Shown here in pieces: positions 35,456 to 45,367 of a stretch of DNA of 64,000 nt. How positions within the stretch are numbered: the stretch's first letter is position 1; each line of letters begins with the position of its first letter. The notes beneath the pieces were generated by a model. That model saw nothing but the letters and a program-made list of their open reading frames with translations. It searched no databases and was not told the DNA's origin. Where the stretch lies: the NCBI RefSeq assembly GCF_900112255.1, contig NZ_FOLE01000007.1:62001-126000 (forward strand). Reading direction: 5' to 3'. Source of the stretch: Flexibacter flexilis DSM 6793. Its GTDB lineage: Bacteria; Bacteroidota; Bacteroidia; Cytophagales; Flexibacteraceae. The translations under genes were made by a program, and so were the position numbers.

Positions 35456-37354
35456 ATGTCTGTAAATCTTATTTCGGCGGAAAGCATCGCCAAATCTTTT
35501 GACGAACGTAAACTTTTTAGCCAACTGAATTTTGGCATTTCGCAAGGCGACAAAATCGCTTTGGTTGGCGCAAACGGCGCAGGCAAATCCACACTGCTAA
35601 AAGTGTTGGCGGGACAAATAGAACCCGACGCGGGACAGGTGAGTATTCGCAAAGGCATACGCGTTATTTATTTGCCGCAAGAGCCTTCGCTCAACGACGA
35701 CCAAACCGTTTTGGATAATATTTTTGCGCTGAACACACCTGTTATTCAGGCGATTAAAGAATACGAAGCCGCCCAACACGCCATAGATTTGCCAGCCGAA
35801 AAAATGCAGGAAATTCTTGAACGCCTCGACGAGTTGCAGGCTTGGGACTTTGAAGACCGTGTGCAACAGATACTTACGCATTTGGGCATTACGAATCTGG
35901 AACAGTTGGCGGGTTCGCTTTCGGGCGGGCAACGCAAGCGTATCGCTTTGGCCAAAATGCTACTTTCTGACCCTGATTTGGTGCTGCTCGACGAGCCAAC
36001 CAACCACTTGGATTTGAATACGATTGAGTGGCTGGAAAATTACCTAACTTCCCAAAATACAACTTTGCTCATGATTACCCACGACCGTTATTTCTTGGAC
36101 AATGTGGCCAACGAAATCGTGGAATTGGACAGAGGTAAAATTTATAGATACAAAGGCAAATACGCTTATTTTTTGGAGAAAAAAGCCGAACGCGAAGCCA
36201 TGGCGCAAGCCAGTGTAGAGAAAGCTCGCAACCTGATGACCAAAGAGTTGGAATGGATGCGCCGCCAACCTAAAGCGCGTGGTACAAAAGCCAAATATCG
36301 CATTGAGGCGTTTTATGACCTGAAAGAAAAAGCCTCGCAGAATTTTACGAAAGACGAGCTACAAATCAATATCAAGGCCGCCCGACAAGGCAGTAAAATT
36401 ATTGAAATAGAGCATATTACTAAAAATTTGGGCGGTAAAAATCTGATTGAAGATTTTTCGTATGTGTTCAAAAAACAAGACCGCATCGGCGTGGTCGGCA
36501 AAAACGGGATGGGCAAAACCACGTTATTGAATTTGCTTACAGGCGTTTTGCAGCCCGATAGCGGCACGATAGAACGCGGCGAAACCACCAAAATCGGCTA
36601 TTACACGCAGGAAACCAACAACTTAAATCCCGCAAACCGCGTCATTGACGAGGTGAAAGCCATTGCCGAATACATCACGCTGGGCAACGGCGAAACGCTT
36701 TCGGTGTCGAAGTTTTTGGAGCAATTCTTGTTCCCATCGGCCATGCAATACAGTTTTATTAGCAAGTTGAGTGGTGGCGAACGCAGGCGTTTGCAGTTGC
36801 TTAAAGTGTTGGTGGACAGCCCTAATTTCTTGATTTTGGACGAACCGACCAACGATTTGGACATTGATACGCTCAACGTGTTGGAGGAGTTTTTGGAGCA
36901 ATATCAGGGTACTTTGATGCTCGTGTCCCACGACCGTTATTTTATGGACAAACTCGTAGAGCATTTGTTTGTGTTTGAGGGGGCTGGCCAAGTCCGCGAT
37001 TTTTATGGCAACTATTCGGACTACCGCGACGAGCAAGACGAGTTGAACAAGCAACGCAAAGCCGAGGAGAAATCTACAAAAAATACAACACCAGAACCTG
37101 TTGTTCCTGTGGTTGATAACAAAGTAGAGGCAGCGTCTAAGCGAAAACTTTCGTTTAAGGAACAAAAAGAATATACTACGCTCGAAACCGAAATCGCTAG
37201 CATCGAAACCAAGAAAGTTGTTTTGGAACAAAATTTGGCTTCAGGCGAAACAGACCACCAAAAAATTGAAACGTGGGCCAAGGAGTTAGAGCAGCTAAAT
37301 GAACAGCTCGATGAGAAAGTTTTGCGTTGGATGGAATTAGGCGAATATTTATAA
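35456..37354 (+). CDS. ABC-F family ATPase (Uup/EttA-like)
   Basis: A 632-residue soluble protein with two ABC ATPase domains and no membrane segments, as in ABC-F translation factors that act on the ribosome. Domain 1 has GANGAGKST near residue 40, LSGGQRKRIALAKML and LLDEPTNHLDL. A charged linker follows (about 235-300, with WMRRQPKARGTKAKYRI). Domain 2 has GKNGMGKTT, LSGGERRRLQLL and LDEPTNDLDI. The last 90 residues form a coiled-coil tail as in Uup, suggesting that subgroup. It is a single gene with a terminator after it. Confidence 0.93.
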   Translation: MSVNLISAESIAKSFDERKLFSQLNFGISQGDKIALVGANGAGKSTLLKVLAGQIEPDAGQVSIRKGIRVIYLPQEPSLNDDQTVLDNIFALNTPVIQAIKEYEAAQHAIDLPAEKMQEILERLDELQAWDFEDRVQQILTHLGITNLEQLAGSLSGGQRKRIALAKMLLSDPDLVLLDEPTNHLDLNTIEWLENYLTSQNTTLLMITHDRYFLDNVANEIVELDRGKIYRYKGKYAYFLEKKAEREAMAQASVEKARNLMTKELEWMRRQPKARGTKAKYRIEAFYDLKEKASQNFTKDELQINIKAARQGSKIIEIEHITKNLGGKNLIEDFSYVFKKQDRIGVVGKNGMGKTTLLNLLTGVLQPDSGTIERGETTKIGYYTQETNNLNPANRVIDEVKAIAEYITLGNGETLSVSKFLEQFLFPSAMQYSFISKLSGGERRRLQLLKVLVDSPNFLILDEPTNDLDIDTLNVLEEFLEQYQGTLMLVSHDRYFMDKLVEHLFVFEGAGQVRDFYGNYSDYRDEQDELNKQRKAEEKSTKNTTPEPVVPVVDNKVEAASKRKLSFKEQKEYTTLETEIASIETKKVVLEQNLASGETDHQKIETWAKELEQLNEQLDEKVLRWMELGEYL

Positions 37355-37363
37355 AGTTAATTT

Positions 37364-37403
37364 AAAATATGGCTAAATAATTCTCGTTGTTTAGCCATAT
37401 TTT
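37364..37403 (+). terminator. Intrinsic terminator after the ABC-F gene
   Basis: Perfect 14-bp inverted repeat (37364-37377 / 37390-37403, 12-nt loop), 9 nt after the stop codon; AT-rich ends act as the T-run. Confidence 0.75.
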
Positions 37404-37536
37404 CAGTCAATAAATTTATTCTAAAGTTAAACCTAAATTCTTTAATTTTATCTTGTTAATTGCATAAAAAATGCAATCATCATGCCGCTTCATTTTCTTT
37501 TCATGAATTACTAATCTTTTCCAATTTTTTAAGTTT

Positions 37537-40500
37537 ATGCTAACAAACCTTTACAAAAAATCTTGGCTATGGCAAAGCGTTATGCTTTTGCTTGGCTTGG
37601 GCACATGGCAGCAGGCGCAGGCACAATGTCCTGTTTCGGCGAGTTGTACGCCAAGTGCCGCTACTAATACGAGTATTCCTGGAACTGGGATTTTCACAGT
37701 AACCCTCAACACCTTGAGCAATACAACGGGTGGAGCTTCGCAAGGTTACGGCAACTTTGCTTGTACGGTGGGTACGTCTTTGCTTAAAAGTTCGCCTTAC
37801 ACGCTTTCGGTTACGACGGGTAGTGCCGAGAATTTGCGTGTGTGGATAGATTATGATAACAACGGAACATTCGACCCAACCGCCGAATTAGTTCTTTCTT
37901 CTAATAATAAAAGTACGCATAGTGGTACGGTAACAGTGCCTACTACGGCAGTAGCAGCCACGCCCTTGCGTATGCGTGTGTCGTCGGATTTGATTACAGC
38001 AACGATTCCGACCCCTTGTTCTTCGCCAGTGTATTCGCAGGTGGAAGATTATTATATTATCGCAACCGAAAACGCACAACCTCCGTTGGCGGCGTTTGGA
38101 GTACAAGGCACTCCTAATACTTGCGACGGCGTGGTTCAGTTTCTTGACCAGTCGCAAAACAGCCCGACATCTTGGTTCTGGAATTTTGGAGATAACAGTA
38201 ATTCTACTGACCAAAGCCCTTTGCACGTTTATAACCAAGCGGGCAACTATACCGTAAAATTGGTGGTAAGTAGTGCAAATGGAATAGATTCAGTAATAAA
38301 AGAAAATTATATTGTATTTAATGATACAGTACCGCGTTTAGCTTCTTGCAACCCCATTACGTTGAGTGCTTGTTGCGGTTATGGTATTACGAATTTTACG
38401 TTTAATACGATCACGCAAGCTTCGGCGGCAGGTACGGCAGGTTACGAAAATTTTACTTGTGCACGTCGCACGTATGTATATGAAGGTATGAGTTATCCTG
38501 TGAGCGTAACCACCAGCCAAAACGACGCGCAAGACACTCGCATTTTTATTGATTATAATGACGACGGCATTTTTACGAGTGATGAATTAGTATATCAAAG
38601 TTTATCTTCTACGGGTAATGTTACGGGTAATATTTTGATTGCGGCAAGTGCTGTAAAAAATAAGGCGTTGCGTATGCGTGTGTGGTCAGATTATGCAGGG
38701 GCTACTTTTGCCGATGGTGCATGTACCAATCCAAGCAAAGGCCAAGCCGAAGATTATACCGTGATCGTGTTGCCGAATGCTTTTCCGCCTGTGGCAAACT
38801 TTACGGTAAGCAGCCAGCCTTGTAATGCTACATTTACGTTTTCTAATATCTCTCAAAACCCTGTGGATTCTTCATTCTGGAGTTTTGGCGATGGCAGTAC
38901 TTTGGCTACCAATTCACTTGCCAACATTACGCACACCTACACGACATCTGGCACATACGACGTACAACTAATTGTAAAAAGTCCTTATGGTACAGATACG
39001 TTGCAGAAAGTTGGAGCTGTGATCTATGTAACTGCGCCCATAGCTTCAAACTGTACTGCACCTGTGGCTTTGCAATTTAGTGGATTGGGAATCAGACAAG
39101 TAACATTCAACACAATAGATAATGCAACAGGAAATAGCACGGAAGGTTATGGGGATTTTACTTGTACGAATGCTACACAAGTATATTCGGGTAATATATA
39201 TCCATTGCAAGTACGCAGCAATTCAACAAGCATACAGGAATACGTAAGTGCTTGGATTGACTATAACAATGATGGTACTTTTGCCAGCAGCGAACAAGTA
39301 ATGGCAGCCTCTGGCGTAATGTATAATAATCCTGTAACAGAACTTGTAACGATTCCGAGTAATGTGGTATTTAACCAAAATCTTCGTATGCGTGTGGTGT
39401 CTAACTACCAAAGCCCAAGTGCTTGTGCGAGTGGTAGTGGCGGACCGAGTGGCCAATTCTTTGGTCAAACAGAAGATTATGGGGTTATTATTCTGCCCAA
39501 TACGATGCCTCCTGTCTCTGATTATTATATTACAAGTATTACAACTTGCAATACATTGGAATTCACTGATATGTCAACTAATGTGCCAACTTCTTGGCTT
39601 TGGGATTTTGGTGATGGCACTACCTCTACAGTTAAAAATCCAACCCATACGTATTCTAATACAGTGCAAACAGACTATACGGTTAGCTTGACAGCATCTA
39701 ATGCGTATGGTTCTGATACTTTTACACAAGTGGTTAGTGTAGCCGCCTCACAAGGACTTTTGTTGGCAAGTTGCAAGCCTGCCTCGTTCTCACCCCAAAA
39801 TTATGAGATGGGTATTTATAACGTCACTTTGGCAGGAATTAATAAGACCTCTTTTGGAGCTGCTTTGGAAGGTTATCAAGATTTTGCTTGTGATGAAAGA
39901 GCCCAAGTAACAGCAGGTAATACTTACAACATTAGTGTTACAACGGGTTCAACCTATGGCGAGCAAGTAAAAGTTTTTATTGATTATAACAATGATGGCA
40001 CTTTTGCCACGTCTGAATTAGCCTTTACTTATACAGACAATAATACACCTGTTAATCCAAAAATTGGTACAATCACTATCCCTAACACTGCCGTAGGTCT
40101 AACAGCGTTACGTATGCGTGTGTTCTCGGATTATTATACCCAAACGATCTCGACGGCTTGCCAAAATTCAAACTTTAGCCAAGTGGAAGATTACAGTGTT
40201 TATGTACAGCCCAACGGCCAGTTACCAGACGCGGCATTTACGAGTGCGGCGGTTTCTACGTGTAGCCGAGTGTATCAGTTCTCGGATGTGTCTAGCAATC
40301 AGCCAAGTACTTGGACTTGGAATTTTGGCGATGGTACAACTTCTACGATGGCCAATCCTTCACATACGTTTGCCAGTGCGGGCACTTACCCTGTAAAATT
40401 AAAAGTAACCAATGCGGCTGGTGTTGATTCCATTACACAATCTGTAACGGTTGCGACTACTGCTACTTCGACTATGTTGGCAGCCCCTTGTAAGCCTACT

Positions 40501-41898
40501 ACGGCTCAACCACAAGGGAATACCATTGGTATTTTTAATGTACAATTAAGTACAATAAATAATACAACTAATGGCAGCATAGATTCTTATAAAGATTATA
40601 CTTGTACGCAAGCGGCTACGCTCACGGCAGGTACGGCTTATACTTTGTCTGTGAGAGTGTCCACAACCGTACAACAAAATATTCGTGCTTGGATTGATTA
40701 TAATTACGACGGTGTATTTGACAATACAACGGAACTTGTAATGACCAAAAACAATGTAATTGGTACGCAAACACAAACTATTACGCCATCTGGTACGGCT
40801 GTGACGGGTCAGGCTTTACGGATGCGTGTAGCTTCGGACGCTTCTTCTGTGGCATGGACAGGCTTGCCTTGTGCCTCGCCGATGAATGGACAAGTAGAAG
40901 ATTATGCCGTTACAGTAGTTTCAAATACGCAAGCAGTGCAAGCAGGCTTTACAGTGTCTAATGCTGGTATTTGCTTGTCGGAAACTATTGCTTTTGCGGA
41001 CACCTCTAAAAATATTCCAACTTCATGGACTTGGGATTTTGGTGACGGCAGCACTTCTACGCTCCAAAACCCAACTTACACCTATGCGGCTGTTGGTACT
41101 TATACTGTTTCGCTTACTGTAACTAATGCTTTTGGCGTATCTTCTGCTATCCAAACGGTTACGGTATATCCAAGCATTACGCTTACGGCTATTTCTTGTA
41201 CTCCGAACTCTACAGCTCCTAATGCTAGTACTGGTATTTTTAGCGTACAATTTGGTAATATCAATAAAACCAGTGTTGGCAGCACCGACCAATACCAAAA
41301 TTATGCTTGTTCGGCGCATACCGACCTGACCATGAGTATGGCTACGCCTATTACCATCAAGACAGGAACAAGCCAAAACGAAAGTGTACGCGTGTGGATA
41401 GACTATAACAACAATGGTTCTTACGAAACCAACGAAAATGTATTTAACTCTATCAATAAATTGACTAACCATGCGGGTAATATAACGGTACCAACCACTG
41501 CCGTTACGGGCCAATATTTGCGTATGCGCGTAGCTTCGGAAGTAGCTGCAACCACTGGCGGTATCAATAGTGCTTGCCAAAACAGAACTTCTGGCCAAGT
41601 GGAAGACTATGCCGTAAGAGTGCAACTTGTGGGCGTAAAATCTAAGCTGCTAACGCAAAAACTACAAGTGTATCCAAACCCTTCGGTGGGAGAATTCAAA
41701 CTTAATTTGACTTTGGACAAACAAACCAAAGCCACTGTTTCGGTAACAAATTTGTTGGGACAAGAAGTTTATAACCAGCAAATTGAAGCAGAAAAAGAAC
41801 TAAATCATACGGTTCGTTTGCAACGCACAGCAGGCATTTATTTGGTAAAAGTGGCTACAGAAGAAGGCTATGCCATCGAAAAAGTAGTAGTAGAATAA
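37537..41898 (+). CDS. Giant GEVED/PKD repeat surface protein with T9SS type A sorting domain
   Basis: A 1453-residue protein predicted to be exported by Sec, then by the T9SS, to the cell surface or medium. The signal peptide ends near AQAQ. The body alternates six GEVED domains (each with a DYNNDGTF-like calcium-type loop, LRMRVxSD and GQVEDY; ends near residues 170, 403, 644, 882, 1119 and 1355). Between them are five PKD domains (FGDGTTST cores near 217, 448, 688, 927 and 1165). The last 75 residues (YPNPSVGEFKLNL, then AGIYLVKVATEEG) are a type A sorting domain. No catalytic domain is visible, so an adhesin or stalk-like role is likely by inference. A terminator follows. Confidence 0.9.
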   Translation: MLTNLYKKSWLWQSVMLLLGLGTWQQAQAQCPVSASCTPSAATNTSIPGTGIFTVTLNTLSNTTGGASQGYGNFACTVGTSLLKSSPYTLSVTTGSAENLRVWIDYDNNGTFDPTAELVLSSNNKSTHSGTVTVPTTAVAATPLRMRVSSDLITATIPTPCSSPVYSQVEDYYIIATENAQPPLAAFGVQGTPNTCDGVVQFLDQSQNSPTSWFWNFGDNSNSTDQSPLHVYNQAGNYTVKLVVSSANGIDSVIKENYIVFNDTVPRLASCNPITLSACCGYGITNFTFNTITQASAAGTAGYENFTCARRTYVYEGMSYPVSVTTSQNDAQDTRIFIDYNDDGIFTSDELVYQSLSSTGNVTGNILIAASAVKNKALRMRVWSDYAGATFADGACTNPSKGQAEDYTVIVLPNAFPPVANFTVSSQPCNATFTFSNISQNPVDSSFWSFGDGSTLATNSLANITHTYTTSGTYDVQLIVKSPYGTDTLQKVGAVIYVTAPIASNCTAPVALQFSGLGIRQVTFNTIDNATGNSTEGYGDFTCTNATQVYSGNIYPLQVRSNSTSIQEYVSAWIDYNNDGTFASSEQVMAASGVMYNNPVTELVTIPSNVVFNQNLRMRVVSNYQSPSACASGSGGPSGQFFGQTEDYGVIILPNTMPPVSDYYITSITTCNTLEFTDMSTNVPTSWLWDFGDGTTSTVKNPTHTYSNTVQTDYTVSLTASNAYGSDTFTQVVSVAASQGLLLASCKPASFSPQNYEMGIYNVTLAGINKTSFGAALEGYQDFACDERAQVTAGNTYNISVTTGSTYGEQVKVFIDYNNDGTFATSELAFTYTDNNTPVNPKIGTITIPNTAVGLTALRMRVFSDYYTQTISTACQNSNFSQVEDYSVYVQPNGQLPDAAFTSAAVSTCSRVYQFSDVSSNQPSTWTWNFGDGTTSTMANPSHTFASAGTYPVKLKVTNAAGVDSITQSVTVATTATSTMLAAPCKPTTAQPQGNTIGIFNVQLSTINNTTNGSIDSYKDYTCTQAATLTAGTAYTLSVRVSTTVQQNIRAWIDYNYDGVFDNTTELVMTKNNVIGTQTQTITPSGTAVTGQALRMRVASDASSVAWTGLPCASPMNGQVEDYAVTVVSNTQAVQAGFTVSNAGICLSETIAFADTSKNIPTSWTWDFGDGSTSTLQNPTYTYAAVGTYTVSLTVTNAFGVSSAIQTVTVYPSITLTAISCTPNSTAPNASTGIFSVQFGNINKTSVGSTDQYQNYACSAHTDLTMSMATPITIKTGTSQNESVRVWIDYNNNGSYETNENVFNSINKLTNHAGNITVPTTAVTGQYLRMRVASEVAATTGGINSACQNRTSGQVEDYAVRVQLVGVKSKLLTQKLQVYPNPSVGEFKLNLTLDKQTKATVSVTNLLGQEVYNQQIEAEKELNHTVRLQRTAGIYLVKVATEEGYAIEKVVVE

Positions 41899-41918
41899 CC
41901 AATATTTGCTTAACCATA

Positions 41919-41954
41919 AAAAAGGACAAACTCAGCGATGGGTTTGTCCTTTTT
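41919..41954. terminator. Bidirectional intrinsic terminator
   Basis: Perfect 13-bp inverted repeat (41919-41931 / 41942-41954) between the GEVED/PKD gene and the convergent CBM-like lipoprotein gene, with A-run and T-run flanks. Confidence 0.85.
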
Positions 41955-41987
41955 GCTTTTATGTATTGCTAAAAAAATAAATGCTGC

Positions 41988-43013
41988 TTATTCGTGTGAG
42001 GCGTTGGCCATGTCGTACCACTTGAGTACTTCGATGTTGAGTGTGTCCATCCAGCCACAGGCTAATTTTCTATTTTCAGACTGTTCGCCGCGTAGCGTGG
42101 CTTCTTGTTTGTCCCACGAACCGCGCGTGATTTTGTACTCAAAATTATTTTCAAGCGGATTGGCCAATGTGAGCGAACAATGCGTAGCGTCTTGTCGCAC
42201 AAATTTGTATCGTGGGTCTTGCAAATTCCAGCCGTTTTGGTCGCAAGCCATATAAATATCTTCGTTGCGCGGTGTGTTGGCGGGTATTTTGGCTATTATC
42301 GTAATGGTTGGATTGGTGCAAGGCTTGAGGTCTTTCCAATTGTCTATGTGCACGCGAAGCGTATCGGTTTTTCCAAACATAAAGTTTCGGTTTTCGATTG
42401 TTTCCCCCAACTGATTTACTTCTTCTGTATCCCAAGAGCCTCGCGTAAACTTAAACGAAAGTTCTTGCCCAGAACGCGGTATGCGGATATAATACTGCCC
42501 TTTTTTATTCTGTACAAGTTGGTATTCCTTGTCAGCATCACCCCAATCATTGAAATTACTGGCCATATAAATCGGCGCGTTGGGTGGCGTAGTGGCTGGC
42601 AATTGGTCGATAATAACCGTTACATGCGGGCAATGCGTAGGCCCCACATCCGCCCAACTTTCCACATCCACAAACACCGAATCTTGCGCCCCATATTCCA
42701 AACTTCTATTATCAATGTCTTGGCCGCAAGCGTCTTGCTCTACGGTTTTCCAGTCGCCGCGCGTCAATTTATAATCCACAAAACCAAGGCCGCGCGGCAA
42801 GGTGATGGTATAAAAGCCGTTGGCTTGCTTTTCGAGTATAAATGTTTTGTCGCTCGGATTCCAGTGGTTAAAATTTCCTGCCACAAAAATATTGCCTTCG
42901 GCGGGGGTGTTTTCGGGCAAATTGCGCACTACAAGCGTGACGTTATTGCAGGAAAAAAGCCCAAAAACCAACAGCCAGATTAGCCCCGTATTTTGCCAAA
43001 TATTATTTTTCAT
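41988..43013 (-). CDS. Lipoprotein with three CBM20/E-set-like repeats
   Basis: A 341-residue predicted lipoprotein (signal peptide with FGLFSC; lipidated Cys near 22). The mature chain is three copies of a unit of about 105 residues. Each opens with a strand such as VRNLPENTP, then (V/M)A-x-NFNxWxxxDK or DQNGWNLQD, then YKLTRGDWKTVE / FKFTRGSWDTEE / YKITRGSWDKQE, and a closing NR(S/N/K). This resembles starch- or glycogen-binding CBM20/CBM48-type Ig folds. Carbohydrate binding is plausible but unproven. It is the last gene of a unit with a LytTR regulator 12 nt upstream. Confidence 0.75.
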   Translation of the reverse strand: MKNNIWQNTGLIWLLVFGLFSCNNVTLVVRNLPENTPAEGNIFVAGNFNHWNPSDKTFILEKQANGFYTITLPRGLGFVDYKLTRGDWKTVEQDACGQDIDNRSLEYGAQDSVFVDVESWADVGPTHCPHVTVIIDQLPATTPPNAPIYMASNFNDWGDADKEYQLVQNKKGQYYIRIPRSGQELSFKFTRGSWDTEEVNQLGETIENRNFMFGKTDTLRVHIDNWKDLKPCTNPTITIIAKIPANTPRNEDIYMACDQNGWNLQDPRYKFVRQDATHCSLTLANPLENNFEYKITRGSWDKQEATLRGEQSENRKLACGWMDTLNIEVLKWYDMANASHE

Positions 43014-43025
43014 TATTTATCAAAA

Positions 43026-43814
43026 TTATCTACCCAACCATTGCATAAACTGTTGCACGCGTGCCCGACTCACCAAAATTTCTTCGGTGGGTGTGGGTGC
43101 CAGTGCGATTTTCAGGCGACTGTTAAAATGCTTCGTAATCTCGCCAATAGCCTGAATATTAGTAATGTAAGTTCTGTTTATTCTAAAAAAGTCCTGCGGA
43201 TTGAGTTGGCATTCCAGTTGGTCGAGTGTGTAGGCGATGGCATATTTTCGTTTGTCGGTGGTCACCAAACAAACCATGTCGCCATCGGCAAAGAAATAGG
43301 CGATTTGCTCGGCGTTTACGTGTCGGATTTTTTCGCCCAAACTCACCATAAACCGCGTTTTGTATTGCTGCTGATTCAGGTTGAGCAGCTGCTCTATTTG
43401 ATGCAATTGCAAAGTGGGTTGAGGCGTAGCAGCTGGCGTTTGCGCCGTGCTGCGGTAATGTTCGCCAAGCTGTTCGTATTTGAGCAAAGCGGCATTAAGT
43501 GCTTCTTTTTCAATGGGTTTTAGCAAATAATCGATGCTATTTACTTTAAATGCTTTGATGGCGTATTCGTCGTAGGCGGTCGTGAAAATGACAGGGGCTG
43601 AAGGATTTATTTTGCTAAAAATCTCAAAACTCAGGCCATCGGAAAGCTGAATATCCATGAAAATCAGGTCGATGTTTGCTTTCGGAATTTGTTCGGTGGC
43701 CTCTTCCACGCTGTCGATGCAGTCCACTACCTCGATGTCGGGGCGGCACAAAAGTAGCAGCCTTTTGAGTTCGAGTTGTGCAAATGTTTCGTCTTCGATG
43801 ATAAGCACTTTCAT
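43026..43814 (-). CDS. LytTR-family response regulator
   Basis: A 262-residue two-component regulator. The receiver domain (1-120) has the acidic pocket ED (7-8), the phosphoacceptor D54 in FMDIQLSDG, T in FTTAYDEYA and K in LLKPIE. A linker follows, then a LytTR DNA-binding domain (about 155-260, with FMVSLGEKIRHV and INRTYITNIQAI). It lies 27 nt downstream of a LytS-type kinase gene, its likely partner. Targets may include its own operon of secreted proteins. Confidence 0.94.
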   Translation of the reverse strand: MKVLIIEDETFAQLELKRLLLLCRPDIEVVDCIDSVEEATEQIPKANIDLIFMDIQLSDGLSFEIFSKINPSAPVIFTTAYDEYAIKAFKVNSIDYLLKPIEKEALNAALLKYEQLGEHYRSTAQTPAATPQPTLQLHQIEQLLNLNQQQYKTRFMVSLGEKIRHVNAEQIAYFFADGDMVCLVTTDKRKYAIAYTLDQLECQLNPQDFFRINRTYITNIQAIGEITKHFNSRLKIALAPTPTEEILVSRARVQQFMQWLGR

Positions 43815-43841
43815 TGGTGTAAAGTTTTGATTTTTAATTGA

Positions 43842-44909
43842 TTAGTAGCAAATTAACGGCACAAGTACCCGAAATTCTTCGCGGCTCTGGCTCACGCAAA
43901 CGGGTCGGTCGGTCAGGTAGGCGTAACGGTTGGTAATATTTTTTAGCCCCAAACCCGACGAATATTCTTTGGTACTTTTGGGCTGCAAATTATTGATTAC
44001 TTCCAAGAAATGGTCTTCGGTTACGCGCAAATGAATGGTAAGTGGTTTCTTTTGAGATAAAATATTGTGTTTAATGGCATTTTCGATGAGCATTTGCAGG
44101 GTCATGGGCATAATTTGAGCGTTTTTGTAGCTGTCGGGAATGTCCACGTCAAAATGCAGATTGGGCGCAAAGCGCATTTCCACCAAATAACGATACGAAG
44201 CCAAAAACATCATTTCTTCGGCCATCGTGATAAGCTCTTTGTCGCGGTTTTCCAGCACGTACCGATACACTTTGGCCAGTTGGCGCACGAACTGCGCGGC
44301 GGTTTCTTGGTCGGCAAAAATCAAGGACGAAAGCGTATTGAGGCTATTAAACAAGAAATGCGGATTCACTTGATTTTTAAGCATTTCAAACTGAAATTCA
44401 ATGTTTTCTTTCTTGAAACGCTCCAATTCCGAAACCGAATCGCGCCAGCGTTTGAGCAAAAACACGCCCATATCAATCCCGACTACTATCATGGTAAGTG
44501 TAACGGAGACCGCCGCCACGACGATTTCGTCGCGTAGGCTAATGAAGGTTTGCCCTACACAATACCAGTTGAAAAGATTACGCACCACCGACACGCAGAA
44601 CAAAATATATGAAATATCCATTAGTTGCTGTACGATGAGCCGCCGCACGGGATTGGCGTTCCAAGCCATGCGTTTGTCCAGATGGTCGTTGATGGTGCGC
44701 AAGCCTACCATTACCAAAAAAGTCAGTAAAATTACCCAGAAATAAGCCGCCAAAGTATTGTTCTTGTCTTCCACATTGGCGGGGCTATACGGATACAAAA
44801 GCCCGAAAATCAGATTCATTACCACGTTCAACAAAATTCCCAAACCTGCGGGGCTGGCAAGCCGCCACCAGTTAATCCGAGCAAAGAATAAAGAGATGCG
44901 TTGTATCAT
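43842..44909 (-). CDS. LytS/YehU-type sensor histidine kinase
   Basis: A 355-residue membrane kinase. About four membrane segments occupy residues 20-150, without a clear periplasmic sensor. A short coiled coil (about 155-175) leads to the His_kinase domain, with H184 in NPHFLFNSLNTLSS as phosphorylated residue. ATP-binding boxes IENAIKHN and GLGLKNITNR follow. I place the start at ATG 44909; a TTG at 44945 in the same frame is less likely. It pairs with the LytTR regulator downstream, 27 nt away. Confidence 0.93.
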   Translation of the reverse strand: MIQRISLFFARINWWRLASPAGLGILLNVVMNLIFGLLYPYSPANVEDKNNTLAAYFWVILLTFLVMVGLRTINDHLDKRMAWNANPVRRLIVQQLMDISYILFCVSVVRNLFNWYCVGQTFISLRDEIVVAAVSVTLTMIVVGIDMGVFLLKRWRDSVSELERFKKENIEFQFEMLKNQVNPHFLFNSLNTLSSLIFADQETAAQFVRQLAKVYRYVLENRDKELITMAEEMMFLASYRYLVEMRFAPNLHFDVDIPDSYKNAQIMPMTLQMLIENAIKHNILSQKKPLTIHLRVTEDHFLEVINNLQPKSTKEYSSGLGLKNITNRYAYLTDRPVCVSQSREEFRVLVPLICY

Positions 44910-44947
44910 GGAATAATCAATGGGGTTTTCGGGCTTGCGGGGCAAAA

Positions 44948-45307
44948 TTATTGAATTACGAGTTGGCGCGAAAATACTTCGTCTCGGCGGCTTAGCACAA
45001 CTTTGTACGTTCCTTTTTCGAGTTTGTCCAGCGAATAATGCTTAATGCTCGACCCCAAATCCGATATATTTGCCGATATAACCGCTTGACCCGTAGTGTC
45101 TTCTATCCGAAATTTAACGGTGCTGTTGTCCGCTTTTTTCATCATTACCACCAACTCATTTTTGAGAGATGGATACATTCCCACCGTAAAAGAAGTGTTG
45201 GTAGAAACGGCATTTTCGGTACTTACGACGGCGTTGCCTTCGGCTTTACTAATGCTTGGGCTGGCCAAAATTAATGTTGCGGCTAAAATTAAAGCGGAGA
45301 TTTTCAT
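44948..45307 (-). CDS. Short secreted beta-sandwich protein, paralog 1
   Basis: A 119-residue protein with a signal peptide (ALILAATLILASPSISKAEG) and a small predicted Ig-like domain of about 90 residues. It shares with its upstream neighbour the pattern NTSF, ELVVMMKK, DTTGQ, YSLDKLEKGTYKVVLSR and a final strand FSRQLVIQ. The ending resembles a stand-alone T9SS-CTD-like or DUF3244-like fold but lacks the YPNP start of sorting domains. No known function. It lies 38 nt upstream of the kinase gene and may be a periplasmic accessory or output of that system. Confidence 0.7.
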   Translation of the reverse strand: MKISALILAATLILASPSISKAEGNAVVSTENAVSTNTSFTVGMYPSLKNELVVMMKKADNSTVKFRIEDTTGQAVISANISDLGSSIKHYSLDKLEKGTYKVVLSRRDEVFSRQLVIQ

Positions 45308-45367
45308 TTTGATAAGATGATTTTTGTGAAATAATATTTTTGAAGCAATACCTTGATTAGTAGGTTA

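Noticed and set aside
42105-42983. 292-residue forward frame
   Set aside because: Antisense to the repeat lipoprotein, whose three internal repeats and lipobox support the reverse frame.
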